Assembly (NCBI RefSeq): GCF_001039355.2
Contig: NW_019775768.1
Span: 62,001 to 126,000, forward strand
From: Lingula anatina
Taxonomy: Eukaryota; Brachiopoda; Lingulata; Lingulida; Lingulidae
Direction: 5' to 3'
Length of the DNA: 64,000 nucleotides
The notes beneath the pieces are model-generated. The model searched no databases and was not told the origin of the DNA. It saw nothing but the letters and a program-made list of their open reading frames with translations. Within the stretch, counting starts at the first letter, position 1; each line of letters starts with the position of its first letter. The translations under genes were made by a program, and so were the position numbers. This document shows positions 41,826 to 55,027 of the stretch, piece after piece.

Positions 41826-44800
41826 GTGAGTTGATAGCTATTTTTCGTTAAAGACTTTTGAAGAACTATTGTTCTATGAAGTCACACGTGAATTATATGT
41901 ATAGTTGGGTTGTTATATTTTATGCATATCAGCTGCGAATACAGTGTTTTGATCATTTCCAAGCGCTCGGCTACACTGCACCGCACATTCAATCATTACT
42001 GCTCTGCCTATATAAGGCAATTTGAGTTATTTCTCTGGTTGTTGGTTGGGTCTTATCTAATTGTGAAATTAAAACATTTGTTATATGGATGCAATTTTTC
42101 CGCTAGTTTTTAAACGTGGAAGTTGTTATTTATGATCGATAAGAAGGATGAAGTTACTGGAAACTTGATACATTATGTAAAGTGAAATGATATGGAAGGT
42201 TGGGAATTGTACCCTAACAGTTGAAGTGAAAAAGGGTTTTTACTTTTGCCTGTCCCTGTCACTGATTAGTTACATTTTAAGATGACAGAGTTAACACTTC
42301 TCTTCTAATGTTTATTTCTAAAACCTCCTGAAGGAATTCTCTCGTAAGTTGTAGGGATCTTCATCACAATTAGTTTCCCTAGGGCTGAGTGTTGATTGGT
42401 ATATGAACCTAAGTGCCACAGAAAACATCTTTAGAATACCACACTTGTCTAGCATTTTGCAAAAAATATTGATCAAAAACAGTTAAGTATTTAAAAAAAT
42501 GAAATTAGTAAATTGCTATATATATAATCCATAGAGTCTGTAAAGAAATGACAGCTTTAAAAACAAATACTTGGGCATAAAGTTACACAGAGCAGGCTTT
42601 TACAAATGAGGGAAAAGGACATTGCTCCGTCTTTTTATCGACCTCAATGTCAATATATTCAGTTCTGAAGAGTGAAGTATCATATCTTAAGATATATTTA
42701 TAAGGTGATGATTAGACACACAAGCAAATGTAGATAAGTGCGAGAACAGTTTCATTAACTCTGTATGTGTCAATTCAAATTTTTGTTTTTCTTTTTATCA
42801 AGAGCTTGTAAAACATGTGGGTATTACCTCCAATATTTCTGTGACAGTCAGTCACCATTATCAGGGAGTAAATGACTAGGGTCATTTCACCTGGAATGAA
42901 AATCCAGGTCAATTGCCCCTAATCACTGGCCTTGTGTTGAAACTGTTACAACAAATTTGAAATGTAGATAAGATATTGAAAATCAAACAGTCATATGGTG
43001 GGGGCAAATACTGTGCCACTAAATTTAAACTCTGCAGTTTGAAGCAATTAAGAATTGCATGTACTGTGTAACTGAAGGATAGTAAGTTGGATATATATTT
43101 AAAGAGAGATCTTGAGAGACCTAGGGAGATAAGATTTGGAGCAAAAACCAGACGAATAAGAGTTCTGGGAGTGTGAGAGTTCCAAGGATGGAGAGTTCCT
43201 GATGAGGTTACCAATCTTCAGCAAATAAATAATACTAGTCATTATGTTTGTTTTCTTTGTGCTTAATGGTTGACACAATCCGTGGAATCTTTGGATTGCA
43301 TTTTGCACGCAGTAGGTTAGAAATATAATGTCCAATTTGGAGCTCAAGCTTAAATTAATCTTTACTAAATTTATAAGAGTTTAGGACATTGGTTTCATAT
43401 GTAAAAGGTTCACCGCAAGAGGTACATATAGCTGCAGATGGAAATTGAGTTCTTTTTTTATGACAAATGCTTTATTTGCTAATTTCACAACGAAATCTTC
43501 TCCAACATAAAAATGAGAAGTGGAAAAAGAAGCCTTGGCAATTTAAAGGTGGAAGAACTTGGTCTGAGAGTGATTTGATGGCTATTTGTATTCTATATTG
43601 ATTTTTATCAGGCAAAATTGGAACTCTTGTTTCCGAAGCTATCATTATTACCTGGAGTCTGACACACATTGAGTCCTGAAATTTTGTGAGGAAGAGTCTT
43701 ACTTGTCCTTAATTTCTTTGTGCAGATTGACCGCATTGGTCATATTCTCATTTTCGATCTGGAATCCATAGCTTTTTCAGTGATTATGGTAGGCATAATG
43801 AGAGGAAATATAAAGTCTACTCTGTTCCTGGAGTATCCCTGAATTTTTCACGTTGTTGCTTTTTATAAGCTGTTAATGAGTGATAGTGTGTCAGATATAT
43901 TATTATGTGTCAGATAGCAAGGAAACAACAGTAGTAATTGTTACTATCTTCGGCATTAGATTACAGGTTTAATCCCAGGCTGTAACTGAATACATCATTA
44001 GTTTCTAGTATCATCCCCTCAAAGGATCTTTTTAATCCTCTCCAGGCTCCATTACTAGCTAGGATATAGATAAGCAAAGGCTTCCTTTAACAATAATTTC
44101 TTAGCAGGTTGTGTACCACTTACTACTGAGGTGGAGATAGCATGTTCTAAGGCTGGAATTTCCCTCACTCCACTTTTGTTTGAATATCAAACTAGCACGA
44201 AAGAAGACCATGTAGACTAACTTCATTTGTTTAATTTATGATTGAGGTTGTGGCTATATTTCAACTGTAACATTTGGGTTTTTATTGTTGGCAGGTCTAA
44301 CATTATACTTTTGGTATAATTTAGGAACAATTTTGATCACATTCTACACTCATTGCATAACTTGCTTCACCATATTAATGCCGAGTTCAAGCAGTCAATG
44401 GCATGAGTATATTAGGGAATGTTTCCTGTTGATAGATGTCTAAAGCAGCAGGTACGTCACCTCTGGATTGATGGGTTTGAATTACACCTGACTTCTATTT
44501 ATAAACTGGAGGCGCCTGCCAGGGTTATTTATAGGTACAGGTAAACCAAGGGCCACCTAGCCCTGCGTAGAGCCAGTGTAAGGTGGACTGGCAGACAGGA
44601 AGGGAGAGTGAGTACGTACCAAGATGATGATATGTTGGCCTCCACATTTCTTCAACTTATTCTATTGAATATGTAATCGTAAAGACATACAGACTTTTAT
44701 CAACCTACTTGAGGTCTTCTCACTGCAGTGTTTTTATTTCCCACTAACAAGTACCCTGTTATGTGCGATTTGACATTTTGTATTTACTAGTATGGTCTTG

Positions 44801-45322
44801 AGATATAAATTTTACTCTTTTCTTCAGCAATCCTGTTGAGGCTTTATTACATGTTCTTTGCCTAACTCCACAAACTGAACCAAACAGACAAAGTATACAT
44901 CGTATGTTTCTCTGTTGAACTCTCTGTGCACTGACTGGAATTCTACCCCAAAGTGCTCTGGGTTTGAAATAAACTCACTGCTAGTAGCTACTGCGTCAGT
45001 GTTATGTACTCCATTGTCATACAGGTTCCTAGATTGTAAAGAATGTTATTTAATAATTTTGGAAAATGACTTGTCATTACCTTGTTTGTTGGTGTAAAAG
45101 GGTTATTAATTAATTCATTAATAGCAGGCCTGTATCCAGCATTTTCAAAGGGGTCATAAGTTCTTTTTGTGAAATAAAATAGAATAAAAAAGTGGACCTG
45201 TTTACCTCCAAAGTTGACCCAACCTAAGAATTAGCATAGAAACCAGATCAAATTTGACAGTTTCATTCCTAAGTCGCTATATTTTGTAGCATTGCATTAA
45301 CACAGTTTTCTGTTTGTTCCAG
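41826..45322 (+). other. USP2 intron 1
   Basis: About 3.5 kb without a supported exon. It separates the non-coding exon from the first coding exon, whose acceptor is tttgttccag near 45322. Part of a dispersed repeat lies at 45.12-45.22 kb. Confidence 0.55.
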
Positions 45323-45451
45323 AGATCCACAATGCGGAGGTACAGAGTTAAAGCGTCCAGTCCTTGAAGCCTGGCAGCTGTCAGATTAACGCCCCTACCC
45401 TACACTAGATCCTTGGCCTACTCTGGTAGGCACTGCACATGTCTGGACCCC

Positions 45452-48400
45452 ATGTCAGCACGCTCTAGCTCCCTACGCTCCCCGATCCCTTACTCCAGCG
45501 GGCGCCAAGCTGCCAGGATGCCTGTACCACCATCATCCCCGAAGCCACAACGCAGATCGTACGCGGACCTTCCTGGATCCCGCTACAACAGCAGCAGCAC
45601 GCTGTCTGCAGGGCGCAAATATGGCATAGGTGGCACCAGCTACGGCAGCACAGCTGTTCAACGGCGGCCATTGCCTGATGGTCCAGGACCACTGGATAGA
45701 TACGGAAATAAGATGGATCCTACCACCCATACAAGTTTTAAACCAAGGCGGACCTCTGTGGCGTCAACTGTGAGGAATGGACCTTTGAAGGCCGATCATG
45801 ATTTTACTACATCTTATGACAGTACAGCGTCAACTCGGACGAGTACTTTACCACGCACACAACGGACAAGTAGCATTAGTGATTTGACTAGCGATTTGGA
45901 TAGGATGAATACATCAGGTAGAATCACTCCCTCCAGGTTTTCTCGACATCGTGGCAACACTTTACAACTCAATGATGAAAACAAGGCAAGGACTGAAAAA
46001 AGTCGAGATGAGACAATAGACGGTTACTCCTTGCCAAGCTCAAAATACAATGGATATTCTGCTAAACAGGAGTCAAAGTATGACTCTGGATACAACTCAT
46101 TTTCAAGTACCAAGTCTGACAATAATGATGCCATCAGCACTTCTTCTTACAGACATAAGGAACGGATCTCGGCAACGTTCAAACCTGACATCACGACGAC
46201 AAGTCCAGTCAGGCCAGTAACTAGGTCAGTAGGGAAGCTTGTAAATGTAGGGCTGCAATAAAAGTTCATGTAATCTAAAACATTAGATACACCACTTGTC
46301 ACCATGGATACCCTATTTTGGTTACATTTCCACAGGTTTTTTACAACCATTCAACTTGACTCAAAATTTTTAATAATTTGGAAAGCATTTGTGACTAATT
46401 TTTTTTTTTTTTTTTTTCTTTTTTTTTTTGACTGCTGGAGGCCTTTTCTTTCAATTTAAACCTGGCCAGTTGCAAATTGATAGAGTGGCTCACCCAGATA
46501 AATGAACACATAACACATAACACAAAAGCCACCGAGCTGTCTTTGAAAATATAGGCTGTCTTTTGAGGCCAGTGGCCATCAATAATGAAAGGCTTGCTAT
46601 ATGTCATTTAATTTTTTATCCTTCTATATTTTTTAGAGACCCAGTAGCCAGGCATTAACTTTTTTTCTTAAAAAATTGAAGTGAGACGTATCTTTCCATG
46701 CCAAACTTGGCAAGCAGCAAAAAATTCTGAACTGCACCCTCTGTTGCATTTTGCTCAATAAATTGCTCTTTGTGTGAGACAAATAGGTATGCCAGACAAG
46801 AATGGGAGAAGCTAGACCAATATATTGAGCATAATTGCACTTGAGTTATATACGCTGGTTTTTGTCTGCCTGTAAGCCTTAGGTTGGAGCAAGCAGTTAG
46901 TGATGGGGTACTAAACACCAATTCCTATAGACACCATCAGTCTCTGTAGATTGATCCAACTCTGCGGAAGAATCTCGCTGAGTGCAATCAGCTTAACTGA
47001 ATGACACGCCTCCTTTTGTTTCCAAGGTACTAGCTTTTGTGTATGCAACTTAACACCAGGAGGAGGCGTGTCATGCAGTCAGAATAATTGCACTCAGCAA
47101 GAGTTCCTGCAGAGTTGGATCGATTTACATAGACCGATGGTGTCTATGGGAGTGGGGCCTAAGCCTATTATTTATGGTCTTTTCCCATATGTCCTATATG
47201 CTGTATTAACCCAGTGATGGCTGGGTACAGTTCAGGTGAGATCTGGCTGTAGACCAGTACTGTTCTGTACCATGCTGCTCTGGAATGTGTTCAGATATTA
47301 TTAGGAACCTGAAGGTTGAGTCAGGTGCTCTTCTCCAGTGCTATGTTAATTACCATGGCCTGTAGGAGCCAGAACATGTATTTTATTTTATTTTATTATT
47401 TATTTTATTTTTTTTTTTTGACAGACTCCAGAAATATGAAGTAGACATTTAACACCTTGGTTCCATCTTTGATTTCGCACCAGAAATGCAAAATTGTCAT
47501 AGGTTATACCACATCTACATTTACTTTGCTCCAGAAAATGAGAAATCTAGAGGGTGGTTTGGGTCTTCTCATTTTTATAACCTGTTGAAAAGTGCTTATG
47601 CAGGCTCCTATGGGCCATGGTACTATGATGGTACTTACAGTGTGGTAAAAGAAAAGAGTAATGATTATGGCTTGAAAGTGGTAAGACCTGCAATTCTGTT
47701 TAGGTGTTTAGAAAAGAGGCCCTCCTCACCTTACTAAGTGTTATATTGCCCTTCTGAGTGGATGAGGGAATATATTAATTTATACTTTCTGAACTCCACA
47801 TAGCTATCCGATTCAGGTTGAACTTATCTGTCAGTTAGCCGTGATCATGAAATAACCAAATGAAATATTACTATACAGCTGTTAAATTAAATCTGTTAAA
47901 GATGCATTTGAAGTTAATTATTTTTTGCCACAGAAGCCAATCAAATGCCACCATATAGTTTCAAATAGTATAACTTAGAGAAATACCAAAGGACATTATA
48001 TTATATTACCCGAATAGTGACATTTGAAGGGATTTTTTGTGCTGTATAAAAACAGGGCAGATAAGTAAGTCAAATTCATTACCAAAATTTTGAAGGTGCA
48101 TAGTACAGTTTAAAGCTCTTCTGTGCCTGATAGAGTGATAAATCGGTCTATCCCTTGGCATGTCAACTCTATTTGAGTCAAGTACTAGTAAGAAACCAGT
48201 AGAAGTGGTTTATATGCATTATTGGCAATCCAGACTCCACTGACACTCAGTTCAAATGTACCTCTAAGACATCTTGTATCTGTGTATTGCACTGGCAGTG
48301 ACACTGATGATAAACAGCTATTGAGATGTGAATTCCCCATATCCTGTCTTCTTTATATGTACTAGTATTATCATTATAGGCAAACTGGCAGTGGGTCTGC

Positions 48401-51400
48401 TCTAACAAGTTTTTTTTCCCACAATTTTAATGACTGTATGTGGCAAATTCCCATTTTAGCTATTTTTTAACAAGTCATTTTTTTTCTTTTGAAAGTGTAC
48501 ATCACAGTGTATATGTAACTCTCAGATTTTATCATCAAGTGAAAGCTCATGCCCAAAGCTCATACGCTGGCAATTAATTTATAGACATTACTTCATATGT
48601 GTATGTACTAGTTGATTAGTTTTCATGTGAAGCTGTACAGTCACCATAGTAACACACTCTTTACATCATTCATTTAGATAATGCTTTTCTTCATTCCATT
48701 CAGGTATAGCTCAGAAGATGACAGTTCCAGTCCGGGAAGTAGGTTGTCTCATTCTAACGCTGCCAGTGGGAGACAAGACTCAGTGGCTTCTATAGGCTCC
48801 AACTCTAATGTGAGTATATGAGACCATTCCCACAGATATTTAGATCGATCTATCCCCCTGGATAACTTTTGTGCACGCTCGACTCCCGAAAGCTAACAGC
48901 AATTTAGCGTTAACCCCCAGGTAGTTAGGTTGATCCAGATGGATCGATCTAAATCTGTGGGAACCCAGTCTAAGGGTGCATTCAGAACATGATGATCCAC
49001 AGACTAAAAGATCAGAAGATCAAATACGTACGACCCACTTGAAAGTATGCCACATAATCCCCTAATTAATACTGAATATATTCTCCGCAGAGATTATGCA
49101 GTAAGCTTTCAGGCGGGTTGGCCATGTTTGATCCGCAGATCTGTTAGTTTTGAAATGTGGTTTCTATCCTTGTGGGCTCTAACTCTAATGTGAGAATAAC
49201 AGTATATAACCCTGTGGTTTCTATAGGCTCCAATTAAATTAAAATCATAATTTGCATGTTATTCTGAATCTTTCAATTATAACAGATGAAAGCAGTTTGA
49301 GCATTGCATTTCAAAATTATTAGGGTCCGTCTACAAAAGTTTTTAGATCATAGTAACCTTATCTTTGTGGAAATTTTCCACATCAAAGATGATTTGGAAA
49401 CTGGCTTTGAATCAGTGAGTCGTAATACTTTGAGGCATGACCTTAAACACCAATGCTGATGTTTTGTACCAATTTGGTTACATGTGTAGTAAGATATTGG
49501 AAATCCATATGAACACAGAAGTTGATACTGGCTGATATTATTGATGTAGTTAACAGTACACAGTAAACGTAATGACAAGAACCTGGTTCTAACATTGCTG
49601 CTATTGATTACCCTCTTGGCGTGTTCCTGTAGCTTTCTGCGATAGAAGCAACAGGCACTTGATGATTAAGCAGTGGCTGTTTAACCTAACCCATAACCTT
49701 AGCATTTGCTTTAGTTAAATTGATCACATCAGATTCTTGGAAATCATTCAACAACCCCCCCCCCCTCCACCATACACACACACCTTTTATAATAAGAAAA
49801 TTATCAAATGACACATTAAATTAAAATTATATAAATTGTTCTGTTGTTTTAAGTGACACCTATTCCCCAAAAAACATAAATGTAATCAGAAAACAGAACT
49901 AATTTCACTGAAGTCTCAGGGAAATGAACTGGTTTTGGCTGATTAAAAGTATGGTTGAAGTTTCAATGTAGATGAGCATTTCAAGGTATTTATTTAATGT
50001 AGGAAGAATATACTTGAACAAATTTAGTAGAATTTGTGCAACAGTATTAATACATTTATTTAAAAACCGCCTATGTGTCTTGTTGAGAAAGGATATCAAA
50101 TACCCAAAATATGAATTCTGACTAAATACACATTGCTACTATACATTTATTTATATACAAACTTTAAGATTGACTAGCCCAGATGAAAAAGTATCATCAT
50201 GGTAACTTACTAAACACTCAATAAATTCTGACAACATAATAGATAATTTTCCCCAAAGAATTATTTTGTTAGTTTTGAATCTGTTCTGTCTTCTTGTCGG
50301 AAAATACTTTTTCATGAGTAATATAAATTGATAAGTTTATGATAACTCTTAAAAAGATTTGAAAATTGTAATTTCTGTAGTAAAGGCATCTTAAGTTGAC
50401 TAGTTAGCATTGCACTCTGAGTCAATAAATATGTTGCAGATGCTTCGCTATTGTAATAAACTAATGGAATTATGATATTTCTGTTTCAGAGTCATATAGG
50501 CAAGGACAATGCAGTGATATCCCCTGTAGCAGGAAAAGAAAAATGTGGACTCACGGGATTACGCAATGTCGGCAATACAGTGAGGATACCTTCATCAGCT
50601 TTTACATTTGGTCATAGTTACCATGATTATGGTCACGTGTCACTTATAGATTATTAATATTGAAAGTTTTTGGTATTCTTTGGATAATGAGTTAACTCAC
50701 TGAGCAACAAACATATTTTAAACAGTCATATACATAAAAGCATCACACTTGTTAACAGTATGAGTATGTCCTTAATAATATGTGATACACATAAATGGGT
50801 AGAGATGGCAATTAACTGTACCTTTTTATCATTCAAATATAAATGTAATGCTGTGTTGGTAATAGAAATATACCTTTATTTTTCCAGTGTTTTATGAACT
50901 CTATCCTCCAGTGTCTCAGTAATACACAGCTACTGGTGGAGTACTGCCTCAAGGATAATTATGCTAAGGATCTCAACAAAACTACCAGCAGTATGAAGGG
51001 GCAATTGATGAATGGTAAGGGATACTGCATGCAAGAAACAAAAAATGAAACTCACAAAGTACTGACATTGCATGTTAAAGTTATAATAGTTCAGCAGTAA
51101 CTCCTTTTTTTCAAGGGGGGGAATAGTGAAATCTACAGATCCTGTATTTTTTAAAGTCATAAATTCTTAAAATTAGAATGTTCGTATTATGTGATAGCAA
51201 CAGAACAGAAACAGACCAGAGACCAGTGTTGTATCAGACTTGTAGTACAAACTTTACACAAATTGCAGCTAGAGGCGGAAGGCACTTAAACATCATGTGT
51301 CTGTTTTTCAGTTACAAGTACCCATACATGTATACTGGCACAAGTGTAATTATATGAAAATCTACATATTTTCATACCACAGTTCACTCTGAGAGAGAGA

Positions 51401-54400
51401 AAAAGGCCCAGTTATTCACACGTACATGCACAATTTGGAGCAAATGTACAAAATACTTACTAGTAGATAAATGTAATATGTGATACATATACAAACTTAT
51501 GGTATATATTAAGACTGTCTCAAACTGTGTGTTGTTTCAGCCTATGCAAGCCTGATGAAGCAACTGTGGAAGGATTACACTGACTGTGTGTCTCCAACCT
51601 CGTTCAAGAGTCAAATACAGAGGTTTGCTCCCAGGTTTATGGGGTACAAGTAAGTCATGAACTTCTCAAATTGGTTATATAATAATAACAATAATAACAA
51701 TGATGATAATAAAAATAATGTTTATCAGCACAACTTGTCTGTGCATTTATGACACAGACTATGGACTAATATGTTGAAGCTATATTATAACAGGTACAAT
51801 ATCTAAATCATATAATATTATTATAATACAACTAAAGGAAGAATTTCTGACATTGTTAACTGCAGTTTGCTCTCGCCATAATACATAATATGCACAGCTC
51901 ATCTTTAGCTGGCAAACCTTCACTGAGGACTATAGGACATAGATAGAACATGTGTTTCAAAATTATGAACATTTGTCAGGCAAGTTATTTTAAGTAATTT
52001 TTATGAACAATACTTGATTGCTGAGGAACAAACGCTTAAAATGCTGCATATATTCCCCATGACTCGGCTGTTTGTTACTTTGAAAAATTCTTTTGCAGTC
52101 AACAAGATTCCCAGGAGTTTTTACGTTACCTGCTGCAGGGACTTCACGAGGACATCAACAGAGTCCAGAGTAAGCCTAAACCCATGATAATCAGTGACAA
52201 GGATGAAGAAAATTTAAGGTACATTGTTTTGTGGTGCTTTGGTCTTATTGGTTTTAATTAATTCCTTAGCTTTGACCTCCAAGAGCACATCTTGATTATC
52301 ATTTCCACTGATCAGTTTTTGTACATGTACTTAGTAAGTGTGATTTACTAAAAATGAATTTAAGAAATGCTATCTAGTTTTATTTTTGATTGAGAATTTT
52401 TATTAGTTTGTCAGTTTGTTTTGCTTTGTGTTGTGTCATTTTATTTCATTCCACCTGTTTCACTTCAGTACCAGTGAGAAGGCTACCATGTACTGGAAGA
52501 GCTACCTGAGGATTGATGACAGCAAGATTGTTGGTGAGTTCACTGGAGGCCTTAAAATTGTAGTAGTCCATAATCTCTGTTCTGCTTGAAATGTATGCAT
52601 ATAGTGCACTGTCTAGGTAACTTAAAGAGAAGACAGTATAGCAAAGAATTTCATCAGTTGTGTTTTGCACTCAAAGTAACAATAATAGTTTCTATTTTGT
52701 CTTTTTTTTTTTTTTTCAAAACAAAAAGGGGGGGTGTTAATATTTTTTTTGAGAAAATAAAGTTCAGAGAGATCATGACCTATATTGTGATATTATGAGA
52801 ATGTAAAAAACCAATTCTCTTGTGCTATATCTTATGTCAGTGTGAAATACGTGCAGCCACAATCCAATTTTTTTTTTTCAGATCTCTTTGTTGGTCAGTT
52901 ACGCAGCACCTTGACTTGCACGGCATGTGATCATAGTTCTGTGACCTTCGACCCTTTCTGGGACCTATCGGTCCCCATACCTAAGGTAAGAGTATTTTCT
53001 GACTTTTTGGGAGCCAAAAATATCATCACCCCCCCCCCCCCCCAAACACCCACCCACCCACCCACCCTAGTCTCATCCCTTATCTTTAAATTGGATATTA
53101 ATTTCCCTTATGTTTCATTGGGATAATAGATTGTCACATGATCATTTTTCTTTCAATATGACATTTTCAATAATGGCATTGCAAAATTGCAAAGATGAAA
53201 TTATGTATTTTTTCTTTGTTTGTTTTGTTTTTTAGAGCTCGAATATTACAATAATGCATTGTATACAGGAGTTTATGAGGGAAGAAATCTTAGATGACGA
53301 TGAGAGACCAGTAAGTAATCAAGAAAAATAAACTCTTTTTAGCCATTCGATCTTTGAAGATGGCCTTGCTGTTAATGGCTGCATATATTTCATTTTGTTT
53401 GGAAATAGTTGGCATATTTTTAGTAAAATGCAGTTTTACAAAGTTCAGTAAAAGTTCAGGCTAAATAATCTTTATTTTAAATATTTCTGATGAGCAATTC
53501 ATCATGTGTAGAACTTTTTTTCCCATGGAAGGTATAGGTATTTTGAAAGTCAAAAAATAATATGTCCAAGGTTTGTGGCAGTATTGAGAATTTGAGTTTT
53601 TCTTTCCAGACTTGTGAAAGGTGCAAAACAAGGAGAAAATGCACGAAGACATTTTCAATACAGAAGTTTCCACAAATTCTAGTGCTGCGTATCCTTTTAA
53701 TTCTGTTCACTTTGTCAAAAAACATTTTGAAAAGATTTTTTCTGTAATATGTATGGATTAATATAATTATTATTATAATTAATTTTATTTGTCAGGTTTT
53801 GAAAATTATGGTGCCTTTGAAACAGAATCTGTCTGCTCTGGCTCAATTTTAGTACATCTCTTCACTTTTTTTGGCATCAGAAATTTGATCTCAGAAAATG
53901 TACTGCAAAATATTTGGCTGTAATATATTGGCTTCACTGTTCTCTTTCAATCATCATTGGCATTAAATTATATAATTAGTATCAAGTGTTAAGACCTTAA
54001 CCTAATTCCACAGATTTGAAGCGTTTTTCTGGGGAAAGATTTCGCTCCAAGTTGGCCACATACGTAGATTTCCCCATGAATCTAGACCTCTCGGAATTTG
54101 CTGGAGAAACAAAAGGTACTAATTTGTCTAAGCTACTTGGATTTCTTCTTCTTATTATTATTATTATGTCTCCAGGTCCTCGTCCAGTGTATAATCTCCA
54201 ACCACTCAGGGACAATGTTTTCTGGTTGCTATACCAACTATTCACTTCCTTATTATTATAATTATTATATCACCAGGTTCTCGTCCAGTATATATTCTCT
54301 ATGGTGTGTCCAACCACTCAGGGACAGTGTTTTCTGGTCACTATACCACCTATGCACTTCCTTATTATTTATTATTATTATATCTCCAGGTCATCGTCCA

Positions 54401-54474
54401 GTGTATAATCTCTATGGGGTGTCCAACCACTCAGGGACAGTGTTTTCTGGTCACTATACCACCTATTCACTTCC

Positions 54475-54522
<48 letters not shown>

Positions 54523-55027
54523 CTCCAGGTCATCGTCCAGTGTATAATCTCTATGGGGTGTCCAACCACTCAGGGACAGTGTTTTCTGGTCACTATACGG
54601 CCTACTGTAAACATCCGTATAACAAAGACTGGTACCACTACAATGACAGCAGGTGAGGCAGACTGATGTGGTTAAATTGTCTTCGCTCACCCTTAAATTT
54701 GATATAAAGTTGACAGCTTTGCTGGTGGTGAAAAAGTAAATTTTCTCGAAAGAGACGAAAATGGAATCTTTTTAACATGCTATGAAATCTTTATGAGTTA
54801 CATATGCAGTACAACACAATTTCAGTCTCTTTCTACTAAAGTTTCGGTTTTCGCTTTTTTAAGTTTTTGATTAAAGAGGATAAGGTTATTTATTACATGT
54901 AAATTCCAACTAATGATTATATGTATTTGATTTTTGTAGAGTTTCTCCCATATCATCAAACCGTGTGACCTCCTCAGAAGCCTACGTCCTTTTCTACGAG
55001 TTGGCTCATCACAACGCCAAGCTGTAG
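45452..55027 (+). CDS. USP2: USP2/USP21-type ubiquitin C-terminal hydrolase, complete, 13 coding exons
   Basis: Exons: 45452-46224, 48704-48809, 50490-50579, 50888-51014, 51541-51649, 52099-52218, 52469-52533, 52882-52985, 53236-53310, 53610-53688, 54014-54115, 54529-54652, 54940-55027. Total 653 aa, phases consistent. Residues 1-310 are Ser/Thr/Arg/Tyr-rich and disordered. The USP domain begins at [20 protein letters not shown], with catalytic Cys324 the first residue of its exon. [18 protein letters not shown], the zinc ribbon Cys476/479/525/528 (CTAC, CERC), HLKRFSG, GHYTAY (His605) and YNDS (Asn622) complete the triad. The end [11 protein letters not shown] matches USP2. These enzymes remove ubiquitin from target proteins in cytosol and nucleus. 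The start is ATG 45452, after an in-frame stop at 45365; two short upstream ORFs precede it. Poly(A) signals at 55304 and 56483. Confidence 0.93.
46920..47160. mobile_element. MITE family D, full copy
   Basis: Arms of about 95 bp: left 'cctatagacaccatcagtct' to 'tgaatgacacgcctcct', right 'aggaggcgtgtcatgcagtc' to 'gaccgatggtgtctatggg'. USP2 intron 2. Confidence 0.85.
47890..48275 (+). repeat. Dispersed repeat A, copy 2
   Basis: Same-orientation match to 113-545, with about 430 bases of recognisable similarity broken by gaps. USP2 intron 2. Confidence 0.65.
48822..48970. mobile_element. MITE family B, short variant
   Basis: Arms 'accattcccacagatattta' and 'ggatcgatctaaatctgtgg' plus 'gaaccc'. 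It starts 12 bases after the donor of the second USP2 coding exon. Confidence 0.8.
48972..49155. mobile_element. MITE family E, copy abutting a family B element
   Basis: 'gtgcattcagaacatgatga' on the left; 'ggttggccatgtttgatccg' and 'cagatctgttagttttgaa' on the right, inverted against 'agatcaaatacgtacgaccc'. Only one or two bases separate it from the family B copy. Confidence 0.7.
49160..50480. other. USP2 intron 3, no gene seen
   Basis: AT-rich. A C10-like tract followed by an ACAC run lies at about 49757-49783. No exon recognised. Confidence 0.5.
53026..53069 (+). repeat. C-tract plus (CACC)n
   Basis: A C15-like run followed by five ACCC units, 40 bases after a USP2 donor. Seen directly. 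Confidence 0.85.
54176..54480 (+). pseudogene. Array of three broken copies of the USP2 catalytic-His exon
   Basis: Copies begin after acceptors at 54175, 54276 and 54389; the intact exon begins at 54529. Each unit has a TTA-rich tract, a 'ctccag' or 'caccag' acceptor, and about 80-90 bases of the exon's 5' part (CGTCCAGT...GGTCACTATACC), then turns into 'ttcacttccttattatta' instead of coding the end of the exon. Copy 3 is identical to the true exon over about its first 70 bases. Copy 2 has a few changes. Copy 1 lacks about 11 bases and is frameshifted. None keeps the donor or the YNDS segment with the catalytic Asn. Confidence 0.9.
54476..54521 (+). repeat. (TTA)n microsatellite
   Basis: About 15 TTA units directly before the acceptor of the true catalytic-His exon. 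Shorter TTA tracts precede each broken copy, so the microsatellite is part of the repeated unit and a likely slippage site. Confidence 0.9.

Noticed and set aside
47486-47737. 83-codon forward ORF ([14 protein letters not shown]) in USP2 intron 2
   Set aside because: No domain recognised, no acceptor or donor that fits the flanking USP2 phases.
54098-54656. ORFs of 149 and 116 codons with repeated [14 protein letters not shown] and poly-Tyr as a novel repeat protein
   Set aside because: They read through decoy exon copies and microsatellites; only the last copy has the full exon with donor and fits the USP domain.
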